Assembly: GCA_003168375.1 (NCBI GenBank)
Contig: PMSI01000004.1
Span: forward strand, 93,040-157,039
DNA: 64,000 nt
Reading direction: 5' to 3'
Source of the DNA: Vulcanimicrobiota bacterium
GTDB lineage: Bacteria > Vulcanimicrobiota > Vulcanimicrobiia > Vulcanimicrobiales > Vulcanimicrobiaceae
Shown here: piece by piece, positions 25,679-34,193 of the stretch
Layout: every line of letters starts with the position of its first letter
Numbering within the stretch: the stretch's first letter is position 1
Notes under the pieces: model-generated
Database searches by the model: none
Seen by the model: the letters and a program-made list of their open reading frames with translations, nothing else
What the model was told of the DNA's origin: nothing
Program-made: the position numbers and the translations under genes

Positions 25679-27121
25679 TCAGCGGATCAGGATCTGCGGC
25701 GTCATGACGAACACGACGTCGGTCTGTGAGTTCTGGTAGCGCGTCGATCGGAAGAGCTTGCCGAGGATCGGCAGATCGCCGAGCCCGGGGATCTTGTCGA
25801 CGAACCGCGTCTCCTGGTGCCGCAGCAGGCCGCCCATCACGATCGACTCGCCCGCGCGCGTGACGACGTCCGTCGACAGGCGGCTCGTCTTGAGCGCAGG
25901 GACGAGGAAGCCGTTGAGCGAGACGCCGTCCTGGAAATCGAGATCGGAGACCTCCGGTGCGATCACGGTCTCGACGTTGTTCTCGCCGAGGATCGTCGGC
26001 GTCACGACGAGTTTCACGCCGAAATCCTTGTACTGGATCGCGATCTGCTGCGGACCGGTCGCCACCGGGATCGGGATCTGGCCGCCGACCAGAAAGTCGG
26101 CCTGCTTGCCGGGCATCGTCACCAGATCGGGCGACGAGAGCAGCCGCCCGTGCCCGTTCTGCAGGATCAGGTTGACGGTCGGCGCCAGCGTGATCGAGCG
26201 GAAGAACGCACCGATGGTGAGCGCGCGCCCGGCGGCGATCGGACCCGGCGCGCGACCGTTGCCGATATCGGGCGACTCGACGACCGGGAACTGCGGCCCG
26301 CCGAGCGTGTACGTCCCGTCGGGATGGAACGTCGCCGACTGCAGGTTCACCCCGAGCTGCCGTAGCGCGGTCTCGTCGACTTCCATCACGTAGACTTTGA
26401 CGGAGACCTGACTGATCGTCGCCGTCTCGAGCCGGTCGACAACTTTGCCGTCGATGGCGAGATACGGTCCGGCGAGTGCCCGCACGCGCTGCAGCACGTG
26501 CTCCGCCATCGAGCGATCCGGCACCTGACCGCTGACGATCAGGTTGCCCTTGAGGTCGCGGTCGACGCGCACGCCGGAGGTCGCCGGCGATCCGGCGAGC
26601 TCGGTCTGCAGCGGCCCAAGCGGTCGCGCGACCGTCGCCGCGTTGACGACGGTGAACTTGCCGGCCGCCGCGATCGGTTCGAACCGCGAGACGACTTCGC
26701 CGAGATGAACGAGACTCTCGCCGGTCGCGACCCCGCCGTTGATGACGATCGAGCGGTCGACGACATCGATGTGGACGTCGGGATCGGTGATCGCTCGCTG
26801 CATCATCCGCTTGAGGCTGTCGAGGCTCTGTTCGCTGATCGTGACGTCGTACATACGCCGCCCGTCAGCGGTCCACACCAGCAGCGTCGTGCGCCCGACC
26901 GAACGGCCGCTGACCACGATCTCGGTGTTGCCGACGGCCATCACGCCGGCGATCTTTCCGTCACCGACCGCGACGCGCGTCAGGTGCGGCGTGGCGATGA
27001 CGGTCGATTCGCCCGTGCGGAGATTCACCGCTGCAGCCATGTCGGCGGAGACCGCGAACGGGGGCGCAGTGACGGCCGTCACGCTCAAGGCCGCGAGTAA
27101 CGAACGAAGACGATGGTGCAA
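25679..27121 (-). CDS. cpaC: Tad/Flp pilus secretin (CpaC/RcpA)
   Basis: 480 residues. TTG start at 27121 is supported by GGGGAGG at 7-nt spacing and gives a signal peptide (LLAALSVTAVTAPPFAVSA). A pilus-assembly N-domain (VAVGDGKIAGVMAVGNTEIVVSGRSVGRTTLLVW) is followed by BON-like repeats and the secretin domain (LLSSPDLVTMPGKQADFLVGGQIPIPV, FGVKLVVTPTI, TRAGESIVMGGLL, GDLPILGKLF). It forms the outer-membrane pore for the Flp pilus. Frame upstream of the TTG has no family similarity. It is divergent from the flp genes across a 150-bp region with tandem repeats. Confidence 0.93.
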   Translation of the reverse strand: MHHRLRSLLAALSVTAVTAPPFAVSADMAAAVNLRTGESTVIATPHLTRVAVGDGKIAGVMAVGNTEIVVSGRSVGRTTLLVWTADGRRMYDVTISEQSLDSLKRMMQRAITDPDVHIDVVDRSIVINGGVATGESLVHLGEVVSRFEPIAAAGKFTVVNAATVARPLGPLQTELAGSPATSGVRVDRDLKGNLIVSGQVPDRSMAEHVLQRVRALAGPYLAIDGKVVDRLETATISQVSVKVYVMEVDETALRQLGVNLQSATFHPDGTYTLGGPQFPVVESPDIGNGRAPGPIAAGRALTIGAFFRSITLAPTVNLILQNGHGRLLSSPDLVTMPGKQADFLVGGQIPIPVATGPQQIAIQYKDFGVKLVVTPTILGENNVETVIAPEVSDLDFQDGVSLNGFLVPALKTSRLSTDVVTRAGESIVMGGLLRHQETRFVDKIPGLGDLPILGKLFRSTRYQNSQTDVVFVMTPQILIR

Positions 27122-27191
27122 AACGATTCCTCCCCTGAATGGGAGCAAAGCCCGTGTCCGCAGTATGCCAGATGACGGCGTTGACCGTGCG

Positions 27192-27220
27192 TTGACAGAC
27201 CGTGGACAGACCGTCAATTC
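27192..27220 (+). promoter_or_regulatory. Candidate promoter of the tad plus arm with tandem repeats
   Basis: TTGACA at 27192-27197, 17 bp, then CAATTC at 27215-27220 as a weak -10. The spacer consists of two tandem GACAGACCGTS units (27194-27204 and 27205-27215), 11 bp each, and GACCGT occurs once more at 27183. Repeats one helical turn apart suggest an activator or repressor site. Confidence 0.45.
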
Positions 27221-27253
27221 TGCCGGAAACGTCTTTTCAGCGGTGCCGGAGCC

Positions 27254-27700
27254 ATGTACGATGCGGCCACGATGCACGTCGACACACGGTTCCCGATCGC
27301 ATTCTTCGCCGCCGTGGCTGCGCTTTGCGCGCCGGTAACGGCGCAGACTCCGAGCACGGCGCCGGTGACGGGCATCACGGTGAGCGCGACGCGCGCGGTC
27401 GGAGCGGAAGCGGTGCGCATCACCGGGACCGCTGCAGCCACGCGGCCGCTGGAAGCTGCGATCTACGCAAGGTTCTCGCAGGATCTTCCGACGGTGCTCC
27501 TGAGCCGCCGCATCATCTCGACGGACGCCACGGGCCGCTACGAGACGACGCTGCCGACCGCTCCCGCGTATTTCCGCGGTGCGATCCTCACGATCGTCGT
27601 CCGTACGATCCCCGACGGCGCCGGCGCGAGCGCGACGGTCTCCGTCGCCGCCCCCAACGTACCGGCGCCGCCGGACGACATCCCTGCATCCGTGCGCTAG
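27254..27700 (+). CDS. Secreted Ig-like small protein heading the flp operon
   Basis: 148 residues from the ATG at 27254, or 142 from the ATG at 27272, either of which yields a Sec signal (FPIAFFAAVAALCAPVTAQ). The mature domain of about 115 residues has the strand pattern of a bacterial Ig-like or fibronectin-type sandwich (GITVSATRAVGAEAVRITGTA ... RYETTLPTA ... ILTIVVRTIPDG). It ends 14 bp before flp, so it is probably part of the pilus operon, perhaps a periplasmic or surface accessory. No homolog is recognised. Confidence 0.62.
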   Translation: MYDAATMHVDTRFPIAFFAAVAALCAPVTAQTPSTAPVTGITVSATRAVGAEAVRITGTAAATRPLEAAIYARFSQDLPTVLLSRRIISTDATGRYETTLPTAPAYFRGAILTIVVRTIPDGAGASATVSVAAPNVPAPPDDIPASVR

Positions 27701-27714
27701 CACAGGAGAGACTC

Positions 27715-27885
27715 ATGAAAAACGCATTCCGTTCGATCACGTCCATCTTCGGCGACGAGTCCGGCCAAGGTCTCGCCGAATACGGCCTCATCCTCGGCCT
27801 GGTCGCCATCCTCTGCATCGGCGCCGTGCTCGTGCTGAGCGGCAACGTCAAGGGCGTCCTCAGCAACGTCGGCAGCAGCATCTAA
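27715..27885 (+). CDS. flp: Flp-type pilin (first copy)
   Basis: 56 residues. A short basic leader ends in DESG, followed by QGLAEYGLILGLVAILC; this matches the Flp cleavage rule G/XXXXEY with Glu at +5 and Tyr at +6 of the mature pilin. The rest is one hydrophobic helix and a short tail (GNVKGVLSNVGSSI). An AGGAGAG Shine-Dalgarno stands 6 nt before the ATG, the best in the operon, as expected for the major subunit. Confidence 0.93.
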   Translation: MKNAFRSITSIFGDESGQGLAEYGLILGLVAILCIGAVLVLSGNVKGVLSNVGSSI

Positions 27886-27905
27886 GAACGCCTGGCGGGT
27901 TCACG

Positions 27906-28058
27906 ATGCTTCGCACGCTCCGCGACGACCGGGGACAAGGGCTCGCCGAGTACGGCCTGATCCTCGGCTTCGTCGCGGTGCTGTGCATCGCCGCGATCGC
28001 GTTCGTCGGTTCGCAAGTGTTCGCTCAATATCAGAACGTCTCGACGAACTACCCATGA
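27906..28058 (+). CDS. flp: Flp-type pilin (second copy)
   Basis: 50 residues with leader MLRTLRDDRG and mature start QGLAEYGLILGFVAVLCIAAIAFVG, the same G/XXXXEY processing motif as the first copy, but a different C-terminal tail (QVFAQYQNVSTNYP). The Shine-Dalgarno is weak. The stop overlaps the start of the prepilin peptidase gene (ATGA). It may be a second or minor pilin. Confidence 0.9.
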   Translation: MLRTLRDDRGQGLAEYGLILGFVAVLCIAAIAFVGSQVFAQYQNVSTNYP

Positions 28059-28555
28059 ACGCCGCAGCGGTCGTCCTCATCCTCGTGACCTGCACAGCGG
28101 CGCTCCTCGATGTGCGGACGCGGCGAATCCCGAACGCGCTGACGGGCATTGCGGCGCTCGCCGCGCTCGCAGTGCACGTGCCGGGCGGACCGTACGCGGT
28201 TCTCCTCTCGCTCGCCGCCATGACCGCGGCCTTTCTCATCGCGTCGCTCGCGTTCACCGCCGGCTGGTTCGGCGGCGGCGACGTCAAGCTCATCGCCGTG
28301 TGCTGCGGGTTGGCCGGCACACCGGGCGCCGTCGCGCTCGTGCTCTACGTTCTCGCCGCCGGCGCGGTCCTGGCCGTCGTCTCCGCGCTCGCGCGCGGCC
28401 GACTGATCGCACTGCTGCGCAGCACCGCAGCAGTCGCAGCCCACGGCGCACCTGCCGCCCAGGCGGCGAGCCTGCCGTACGCGCTCGCGATCGCCGGCGG
28501 CAGCATCACGTACGTCGCGTCTTCCATCATCCCGGTCCTGAGGTTGCCCCTATGA
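28055..28555 (+). CDS. tadV: Prepilin peptidase, TadV/CpaA type (first copy)
   Basis: 166-residue type IV prepilin peptidase of the short (peptidase-only) A24 class. The two catalytic aspartates are visible in LLDVRTRRIPNALT near residue 19 and in GGGDVKLIA (GxGD-type motif) near residue 75. About six helices. It cleaves the Flp and TadE leaders. Start overlaps the second flp and stop overlaps cpaB, so it is translationally coupled on both sides. Confidence 0.92.
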   Translation: MNAAAVVLILVTCTAALLDVRTRRIPNALTGIAALAALAVHVPGGPYAVLLSLAAMTAAFLIASLAFTAGWFGGGDVKLIAVCCGLAGTPGAVALVLYVLAAGAVLAVVSALARGRLIALLRSTAAVAAHGAPAAQAASLPYALAIAGGSITYVASSIIPVLRLPL

Positions 28556-29409
28556 AGAACGCTCGTCGCATCCCGCTCATCGTCGGCTTGCTGCTGGCGC
28601 TCGGAACCGGTGTGCTGCTGCTGAACTACCTCGGCTCGCTGCGCGCCTCCGCCGCCGCGGTCGAGATGAAACGCGTCTACGTCGCCTCGCGCGACGTACC
28701 GGCGCGGGCCCTTCTGTCGAGCGGTTTTCTGACCGCCGCAATCAAACCCGCGACCGAGGTCGACGCAGACGCCGTCACCGATACCAAGCAGATCGCGGGA
28801 AAGTACTCGCTGATCACGATACCGGCCGGCAGCGTCGTGACGCTCTCGAAGATCGGCGAGGGCGGCGCGAACGCGCTTCCGGCGCGGCTTCCGATCGGGA
28901 TGCGCGCGGTGAGCATCTCGATCGACCGCGTCAAAGGCGTCTCGGGGCTGATCCAGCCCGGCGATCGCGTCGACGTCGTCGCCGTTCCGCCGCGCGTCGG
29001 CAGCGAAGTCCCGCAGGCAGCGGCGATCCTGCGCGGCGTGCTCGTGCTCGCGATGGGAAACGCGATCGAGACGACCAGCGCGACGCCGGGTCCCGATAAC
29101 CAGAATCTCACGACCGTGACGCTCGCGGTCACGCCGAAGCAAGTGAACCTACTGGCGTCGGCCGACATCAACACGACGCTGCGGCTCGCGCTGCGGCCCC
29201 CGAAAGAATCGATCCGCGCGTTCCCGGCCGAGCCGCTGAGACTCGGGGTCCCCGAACGGGCGCCGGCGCCCGCGCCCGTCTACGCTCCGACCCCGTTGCC
29301 GGCGCCGGCAGCGCAACCGGCCGTCGTCGCGGCCGCGAAACCCGCTGCGAGCCCGGCGTCGAACGCGGTGCCGGTGATCGAACTCGATCGCATCGACGGC
29401 CACCGATGA
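28552..29409 (+). CDS. cpaB: Flp pilus assembly protein CpaB/RcpC
   Basis: 285 residues. One N-terminal helix (IPLIVGLLLALGTGVLLLNYL), then a SAF domain (KRVYVASRDVPARALLSSGFLT ... IPAGSVVTLSKI) and the RcpC/CpaB domain (GMRAVSISIDRVKGVSGLIQPGDRVDVVAVP ... TVTLAVTPKQVNLLASAD). The tail is Pro/Ala-rich. It is a periplasmic partner of the secretin. Both ends overlap neighbouring genes by four bases. Confidence 0.92.
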   Translation: MKNARRIPLIVGLLLALGTGVLLLNYLGSLRASAAAVEMKRVYVASRDVPARALLSSGFLTAAIKPATEVDADAVTDTKQIAGKYSLITIPAGSVVTLSKIGEGGANALPARLPIGMRAVSISIDRVKGVSGLIQPGDRVDVVAVPPRVGSEVPQAAAILRGVLVLAMGNAIETTSATPGPDNQNLTTVTLAVTPKQVNLLASADINTTLRLALRPPKESIRAFPAEPLRLGVPERAPAPAPVYAPTPLPAPAAQPAVVAAAKPAASPASNAVPVIELDRIDGHR

Positions 29410-31514
29410 GCCTGCGCGTTTTCGTCGTCGTCGGCGCAAAGGGCGGCGTCGGCGCGTCCTCGCTCGCGATGAAGCTGGTCGAGACGCTCCCCTCCGACGG
29501 CCCGCGTTACATCGTCGACGCCGATCTGGCCGGTCGCCGCGCGATGGCGGTCTGGTACGAGGTCGCGCAGGAGCTCGACCTCGGACGCGTCGCCGGATCC
29601 CCGGCGGTCGCGACCAAAGGGAAGCTCACGGTCGTCGAGCTGGCGCGCTCCTACGAAGACGGCTTTGTCGTCAGCGCCGACGCGGTCGCGGCGTTCGCCG
29701 CGAAGCTGCCCTCGAGCGGCTTGGTCGTCGTCGACGCTCCGCAGCCGTTCGCCGCGACGGTGCGCCCCTTCATGGTCAACGCGGCGCGGGTCGTCGTTCT
29801 CAGCGAGCCGACCCTGCTCGGCGTCGGTGCGGCCCAGTCGATGCTCGCCGCACTCGACCGCTTCGGGGTACCCAAGTCGCACGTCGCCTTCACGCTGTTC
29901 GACCTCCGCAACACCCCCGAACTGCACGCGCGGGAGATCCAGGACTCCCTGAAGATCCCGGTCGCCGGCGAGCTGCCGACGCCGCGCGATCGCCACTTCG
30001 GCCGTGCATTCGCGAAGCTCGCCGACACGCTGGCGGCCAGCCCCGATCCGGGTCCGCTGACCACACTGCGTGCTTCGACCGCAAAGCCGATCGGCGACCG
30101 GCGCTTCGCGGCGCGCCCCGATCTTGACGCACCGGAGCCCCAAAGCTTTCCCGGCTCGTCGAGCAACGCGTCGATCTTCGCGGCACCGCCGCAGGGAGCC
30201 GATTTCAAAGCGAACGAGAAGCTCAAGACCGAGCTCCATGCGGCGATGCTTACCAAGATCGACTTCATGGCGGCCGCGCGCGCGGATACCGACGAGAAAA
30301 AGCTGGCCGAATTGCGGCAGCAAGTCGACACGATCGCGAATGAATTCCTGGCCTCCCGCAGCGACGTCACCTCGGCCGAGCAGGCCTCGCACATTCGCCA
30401 CGAAGTGATCGAAGAAGCGCTCGGGCTGGGGCCGCTCGAGAGTCTGCTCTGCGAATCCGATATCACCGAGATCATGGTGAACGGGCACGCCAACGTATAC
30501 GTCGAGCGACGCGGCAATATCGAACAGACTGCGAAACAATTCGTCGATGACGGCCAGGTTCGGCTCGTGATCGAGCGCATCATCGCGCCGCTCGGCCGCC
30601 GGCTCGACGAGTCGAGCCCGATGGTCGACGCCCGGCTCCCCGACGGCTCACGCGTCAACGCGATCATCGCGCCGCTCGCGATCGACGGCCCGACGCTGAC
30701 GATCCGCCGCTTCGGCACCAAACGCTTCGGAATCGACGACATGCTCGCGGTCGGCTCGATCACGCCGCCCGTGCTCGACTTCCTACGCGCCGCCGTAGAG
30801 GCGCGGCTCAACATCGTCGTCAGCGGCGGAACGGGCTCCGGGAAGACCACGTTGCTCAACGCGCTCTCCACCTTCATCCCCCGGCGCGACCGCATCGTCA
30901 CGATCGAGGACGCGGCCGAGCTGAAGCTCGTGCAGCCGCACGTCGTCCGCCTCGAGTCCCGGCCCCCGAATCTCGAGGGCAAGGGCGCGGTCCTGATCCG
31001 CGATCTGGTGCGCAACTCGCTGCGCATGCGGCCCGACCGCATCGTCGTCGGCGAGTGCCGTGGCGGCGAAGCGCTCGACATGCTCCAAGCGATGAACACC
31101 GGCCATGACGGTTCGCTCACCACGGTCCACGCCAACAGCGCGCGCGACGCACTCTCGCGCATCGAGACGATGGTCCTCATGGCGGGCTTCGAGCTCCCGG
31201 TGCGCGCGATCCGCGAACAGATCGCCGGTGCGGTCGACATCATCGTGCAGGTTTCGCGTCTGCGCGACGGTTCGCGGCGCGTCGTCGGCGTGAGTGAGGT
31301 CGTCGGGATGGAAGGTGACGTCGTGACGATGCAGGAGTTGGTGCGGTACCGGCAGCGTGGCGTGGACGCCCAGGGCACCGTGATCGGCGACTTCGAGCCG
31401 TGCGGGGTGCAGCCGAACTGCCTCACCCGCTTCGAGGAACTCGGGATCCCATACGATTCCGTCACCTTCCAGGCGTCGCCGATCCAGCGCGCGGAGGCGG
31501 CATGGCTGAGGTAG
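29406..31514 (+). CDS. tadA: Fused TadZ/CpaE-like and TadA/CpaF ATPase
   Basis: 702 residues in one uninterrupted frame. Residues 1 to about 225 are a ParA/MinD-like domain with a deviant Walker A (VGAKGGVGASSLA, signature Lys12 kept, the second Lys replaced by Ala) and VVVDAP as Walker B-like, as in TadZ/CpaE localisation proteins. A linker of about 45 residues leads to a complete TadA/CpaF secretion ATPase: ITEIMVNGHANVYVE, Walker A GGTGSGKTT with Lys480, MRPDRIVVGECRGGEALDMLQAMNTGHDGSLTT (Walker B and His box). It would localise and power pilus extension in one polypeptide. Usually these are separate genes. Confidence 0.92.
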   Translation: MSLRVFVVVGAKGGVGASSLAMKLVETLPSDGPRYIVDADLAGRRAMAVWYEVAQELDLGRVAGSPAVATKGKLTVVELARSYEDGFVVSADAVAAFAAKLPSSGLVVVDAPQPFAATVRPFMVNAARVVVLSEPTLLGVGAAQSMLAALDRFGVPKSHVAFTLFDLRNTPELHAREIQDSLKIPVAGELPTPRDRHFGRAFAKLADTLAASPDPGPLTTLRASTAKPIGDRRFAARPDLDAPEPQSFPGSSSNASIFAAPPQGADFKANEKLKTELHAAMLTKIDFMAAARADTDEKKLAELRQQVDTIANEFLASRSDVTSAEQASHIRHEVIEEALGLGPLESLLCESDITEIMVNGHANVYVERRGNIEQTAKQFVDDGQVRLVIERIIAPLGRRLDESSPMVDARLPDGSRVNAIIAPLAIDGPTLTIRRFGTKRFGIDDMLAVGSITPPVLDFLRAAVEARLNIVVSGGTGSGKTTLLNALSTFIPRRDRIVTIEDAAELKLVQPHVVRLESRPPNLEGKGAVLIRDLVRNSLRMRPDRIVVGECRGGEALDMLQAMNTGHDGSLTTVHANSARDALSRIETMVLMAGFELPVRAIREQIAGAVDIIVQVSRLRDGSRRVVGVSEVVGMEGDVVTMQELVRYRQRGVDAQGTVIGDFEPCGVQPNCLTRFEELGIPYDSVTFQASPIQRAEAAWLR

Positions 31515-32359
31515 CACCGATCGCGATCCTGTTCGGCGCCGTCGCGGCGATCGGGCTGCTGTTCAACTCGTTCTCGGCCCCGCTGTTCGTCCGAATCGGC
31601 AAACTCGGCGCGCACTTCGAGACCGGGCTGGAAGCCGCCGGAATGCGGATCGAGCCGCAGCACTTCGCCTTCGTGCTGGCGGGCGTCTGGATCGCGATCT
31701 GGGTCGTGCTGCTGGTGGTGGTGCGCCCCGGGCCGCTGATCGGCGCGCTACTGCTCGTCGTGACAGCGGCGGCCGCGATCGGCGGCGGGCGCATGTACTT
31801 GAAGCACCGGTGCGCGAAGCGCATCTCGATGTTCACCGACCAGCTCGAAGGCTCGCTGCGCACGCTGGCCGGCGGCGTTCGCGTCGGTTTGGGTATCCGC
31901 CAGGCGCTGGTGCTCACCAGCGAGCAGAGTCGCGAACCCGCGAAGTCGGAGTTCATGCGCGTCGTCGGCCTGAGCAATCTCGGCGTCAGCATCTTGGACG
32001 CGTTCGATCAGCTCGCGCTGCGCATGACGAACACCGAGACCGCCGTCCTCGCGCGCGTCGTGCGGGTGCAGGCTCAGACCGGCGGCGATCTCGGATCGGT
32101 CCTGGAAGGCCTGGCGGGTACGATCCGCGACCGCCGCCGACTGCGGCGCCGCGTCCGCGCCATCACCGCGCAAGGACGTGCGACGGCATGGCTGCTGGGG
32201 TTGCTGCCGATCGGCGTCGGCGCGTTCGTCCTCACGCAGGACGAGCTGCGCGACTCCATGCTCCTGACGACGGTCGGCCACATCTTCTTGGCGCTCTCGC
32301 TCGGCCTCGACGCGCTCGCGATCTTCACCCTCACCCGCATCACCAGGATCGACGCGTGA
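31502..32359 (+). CDS. tadB: Tad secretion inner-membrane protein TadB
   Basis: 285 residues with an N-terminal helix pair, then a GspF-type (T2SSF) cytoplasmic domain (FTDQLEGSLRTLAGGVRVGLGIRQAL ... RVQAQTGGDLGSVLEGLAGTIRDRRRLRRRV) and two C-terminal helices. The ATG at 31502 lies 13 bases inside the end of the tadA fusion. It forms the pilus platform with TadC, whose GTG overlaps its stop. Confidence 0.9.
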   Translation: MAEVAPIAILFGAVAAIGLLFNSFSAPLFVRIGKLGAHFETGLEAAGMRIEPQHFAFVLAGVWIAIWVVLLVVVRPGPLIGALLLVVTAAAAIGGGRMYLKHRCAKRISMFTDQLEGSLRTLAGGVRVGLGIRQALVLTSEQSREPAKSEFMRVVGLSNLGVSILDAFDQLALRMTNTETAVLARVVRVQAQTGGDLGSVLEGLAGTIRDRRRLRRRVRAITAQGRATAWLLGLLPIGVGAFVLTQDELRDSMLLTTVGHIFLALSLGLDALAIFTLTRITRIDA

Positions 32360-33210
32360 TCGCGGTCTCGCCGTACGCCGTCGCCGGCTGCGGCATGATC
32401 TCTGCGTTCCTCATCGTGTTTTCGGCGTTTCCGGCGCGCAGCCCGATGGCGGCGCGGCTCAAGAAGCTCGAACGCATCAACGAGAAGTCGGTCCATCAGC
32501 GCATCAAGATGATCGACCACATCGTCACCAAAGAGCGTCACTCGCGCCTTCAACAGCAGCTGATCGAGGCCGGCTGGTACGGCGTCACGCCGGTCGCGAT
32601 GGCGGTGCGCGGAATCGGCGCGCTCGGCATCGGCGTCGTCGTGTGCCTGATGGCGATGACGATCTTCAGCGGCAGCATCTTGGGCGTCCTGGGCGGCGCC
32701 TTCGCCGCGCTCGTCGCGTGGCGCATCCCGAGCATCATGCTCTCTCGCGCCGTCAAGGCGCGCAAGGCCAGCATCCGCCGCGATCTGCCCGACTTTCTCG
32801 ACTTTCTCGCCAGCACCGTGCAAGCCGGGCTCGCGCTCAACGCCGCGCTCGTCCAGGCAACGGACACGTCGCACGGCCCCCTGCGCGCCGAGCTCACCTC
32901 GATGCTCGCCGAGATCCGGCTCGGCCGGCCGCGCGCGGACGCGTTCAACGCGCTCGCCGACCGGGTGAACGACGATTCGACGACCACGATGGTCACGGCG
33001 ATCGTGCAAGCGGAGAAGCTGGGCTCGAATCTCAGCCAGATTCTGAACGAGCTCTCCAAGGAGATCCGGGACCGGCGCTGGCTGCACGCCGAAGAGCGCG
33101 CGGCGCAGCTGCCGATCAAGATGATTCTGCCGATGGCGCTGTTCATGATCCCCTCGCTCTACTTGATGATCTTCGGTCCCGTCATCGCCCGGCTGGTGTC
33201 GGGCCGGTGA
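32356..33210 (+). CDS. tadC: Tad secretion inner-membrane protein TadC
   Basis: 284 residues, T2SSF family: N-terminal helix, basic cytoplasmic stretch (SRLQQQLIEAGWYG), two helices, then RRDLPDFLDFLASTVQAGLALNAALVQA and QAEKLGSNLSQILNELSKEIRDRR, with a final helix. GTG start overlaps tadB and the stop overlaps the second prepilin peptidase gene, so expression is tightly coupled. Second half of the pilus platform. Confidence 0.9.
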   Translation: MIAVSPYAVAGCGMISAFLIVFSAFPARSPMAARLKKLERINEKSVHQRIKMIDHIVTKERHSRLQQQLIEAGWYGVTPVAMAVRGIGALGIGVVVCLMAMTIFSGSILGVLGGAFAALVAWRIPSIMLSRAVKARKASIRRDLPDFLDFLASTVQAGLALNAALVQATDTSHGPLRAELTSMLAEIRLGRPRADAFNALADRVNDDSTTTMVTAIVQAEKLGSNLSQILNELSKEIRDRRWLHAEERAAQLPIKMILPMALFMIPSLYLMIFGPVIARLVSGR

Positions 33211-33812
33211 CGACGGTCCTGACGGTGCTGCTGTTCGCCGCCGCCGGCGGGATCGGTGCGGCGTTCGCGCGGGCGCTGTGCGCAACGCGATCTCCGTATG
33301 AGGGCGGGGCCCCGCCGATCGCGGTCCGGCCGTGGACGTTCGTCGCCGCGGCGGGTGGTATCGGACTCGCAGTCGCGCTGCACGGACAACCGGCCGCGCA
33401 GGTTGCCGTGCTGCTGGTCGTCGTCGTCGCGCTCGCCGGCTGCAGCGCCGCCGACCTCGCCTGCGGAGCGCTCCCCGACGCTCTCACCCTCCCGCCGCTC
33501 GTTCTCGTACTGGCGCTCGCCGCGTTCGCGCACGATCTCACGCCCGCGCTCGCCGCAGGGTTCGTCGCGCTGCCATTCGCAGCCGGTGTGCTGCTCTCGG
33601 GCGGGCGCGGTTTGGGCTGGGGCGACGTCAAGCTGGCCGCGCTCGGCGGTGCGCTCCTCGGCGCGGGCGGGGCAGCAGTCGCCTTCACGCTCGCCGCTCT
33701 CGCCGCGTACGTCGTTGCGCGCGCGACCGGCCGCATGCGCCGGCCCATCGCTTTTGGACCCTATCTCGCCGCGACGATCGCCATAACGCTCTCTTTCATG
33801 AGGACCATCTGA
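33207..33812 (+). CDS. Prepilin peptidase, A24 family (second copy)
   Basis: 201 residues with about seven helices. Catalytic aspartates are visible in SAADLACGALPDALTLP and in GLGWGDVKLAALGG (GxGD). It is longer at the N-terminus than the first copy but lacks the methylase domain with its cysteines, as in TadV-type enzymes. GTG start overlaps tadC. The two peptidases may divide the work between Flp pilins and TadE-type pseudopilins. Confidence 0.85.
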   Translation: MTTVLTVLLFAAAGGIGAAFARALCATRSPYEGGAPPIAVRPWTFVAAAGGIGLAVALHGQPAAQVAVLLVVVVALAGCSAADLACGALPDALTLPPLVLVLALAAFAHDLTPALAAGFVALPFAAGVLLSGGRGLGWGDVKLAALGGALLGAGGAAVAFTLAALAAYVVARATGRMRRPIAFGPYLAATIAITLSFMRTI

Positions 33813-33813
33813 C

Positions 33814-34158
33814 GTGCCGCTCCTTCGCAACAGCACCACCGGGAAGATCGTCGCCACCCGAATCGATCGCCTGTCCTCGTTCATGCACCGCGCAGTCGGC
33901 CTGCTCGCGCGTACCACCCTGCGGCCCGACGAAGGCGTCTGGATCACGTCGTGCCGAGCGATTCACACGATGGGGATGCAGGTCGCGATCGACGTGATCT
34001 TCGTCGACGGCGACGGCTACGTCATCCAAGCCGTCCACGACGTGAAGCCGAATCGCATCGCGCTCAGCTGCCCCGGCGCACGCAGCGTGGTCGAACTCGG
34101 CAGCGGCGCGCTGCGGGAAGTCGACGTCATGCCGGGCGACGTGCTCGAGCTCGTCTGA
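33814..34158 (+). CDS. DUF192 family protein
   Basis: 114 residues covering one DUF192 domain: FMHRAVGLLARTTLRPDEGVWI, the conserved CRAIHTMGMQVAIDVIFVD block and a C-terminal ELGSGALREVDVMPGDVLEL. There is no signal peptide, unlike many family members. Genes of this family are often found beside tad loci, where their role is unknown. It starts 1 bp after the second peptidase stop and probably ends the plus-arm operon. Confidence 0.88.
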   Translation: MPLLRNSTTGKIVATRIDRLSSFMHRAVGLLARTTLRPDEGVWITSCRAIHTMGMQVAIDVIFVDGDGYVIQAVHDVKPNRIALSCPGARSVVELGSGALREVDVMPGDVLELV

Positions 34159-34193
34159 CGCCGAGTCCGTCGCGCTGCGCTTCGGCGCGGCGC

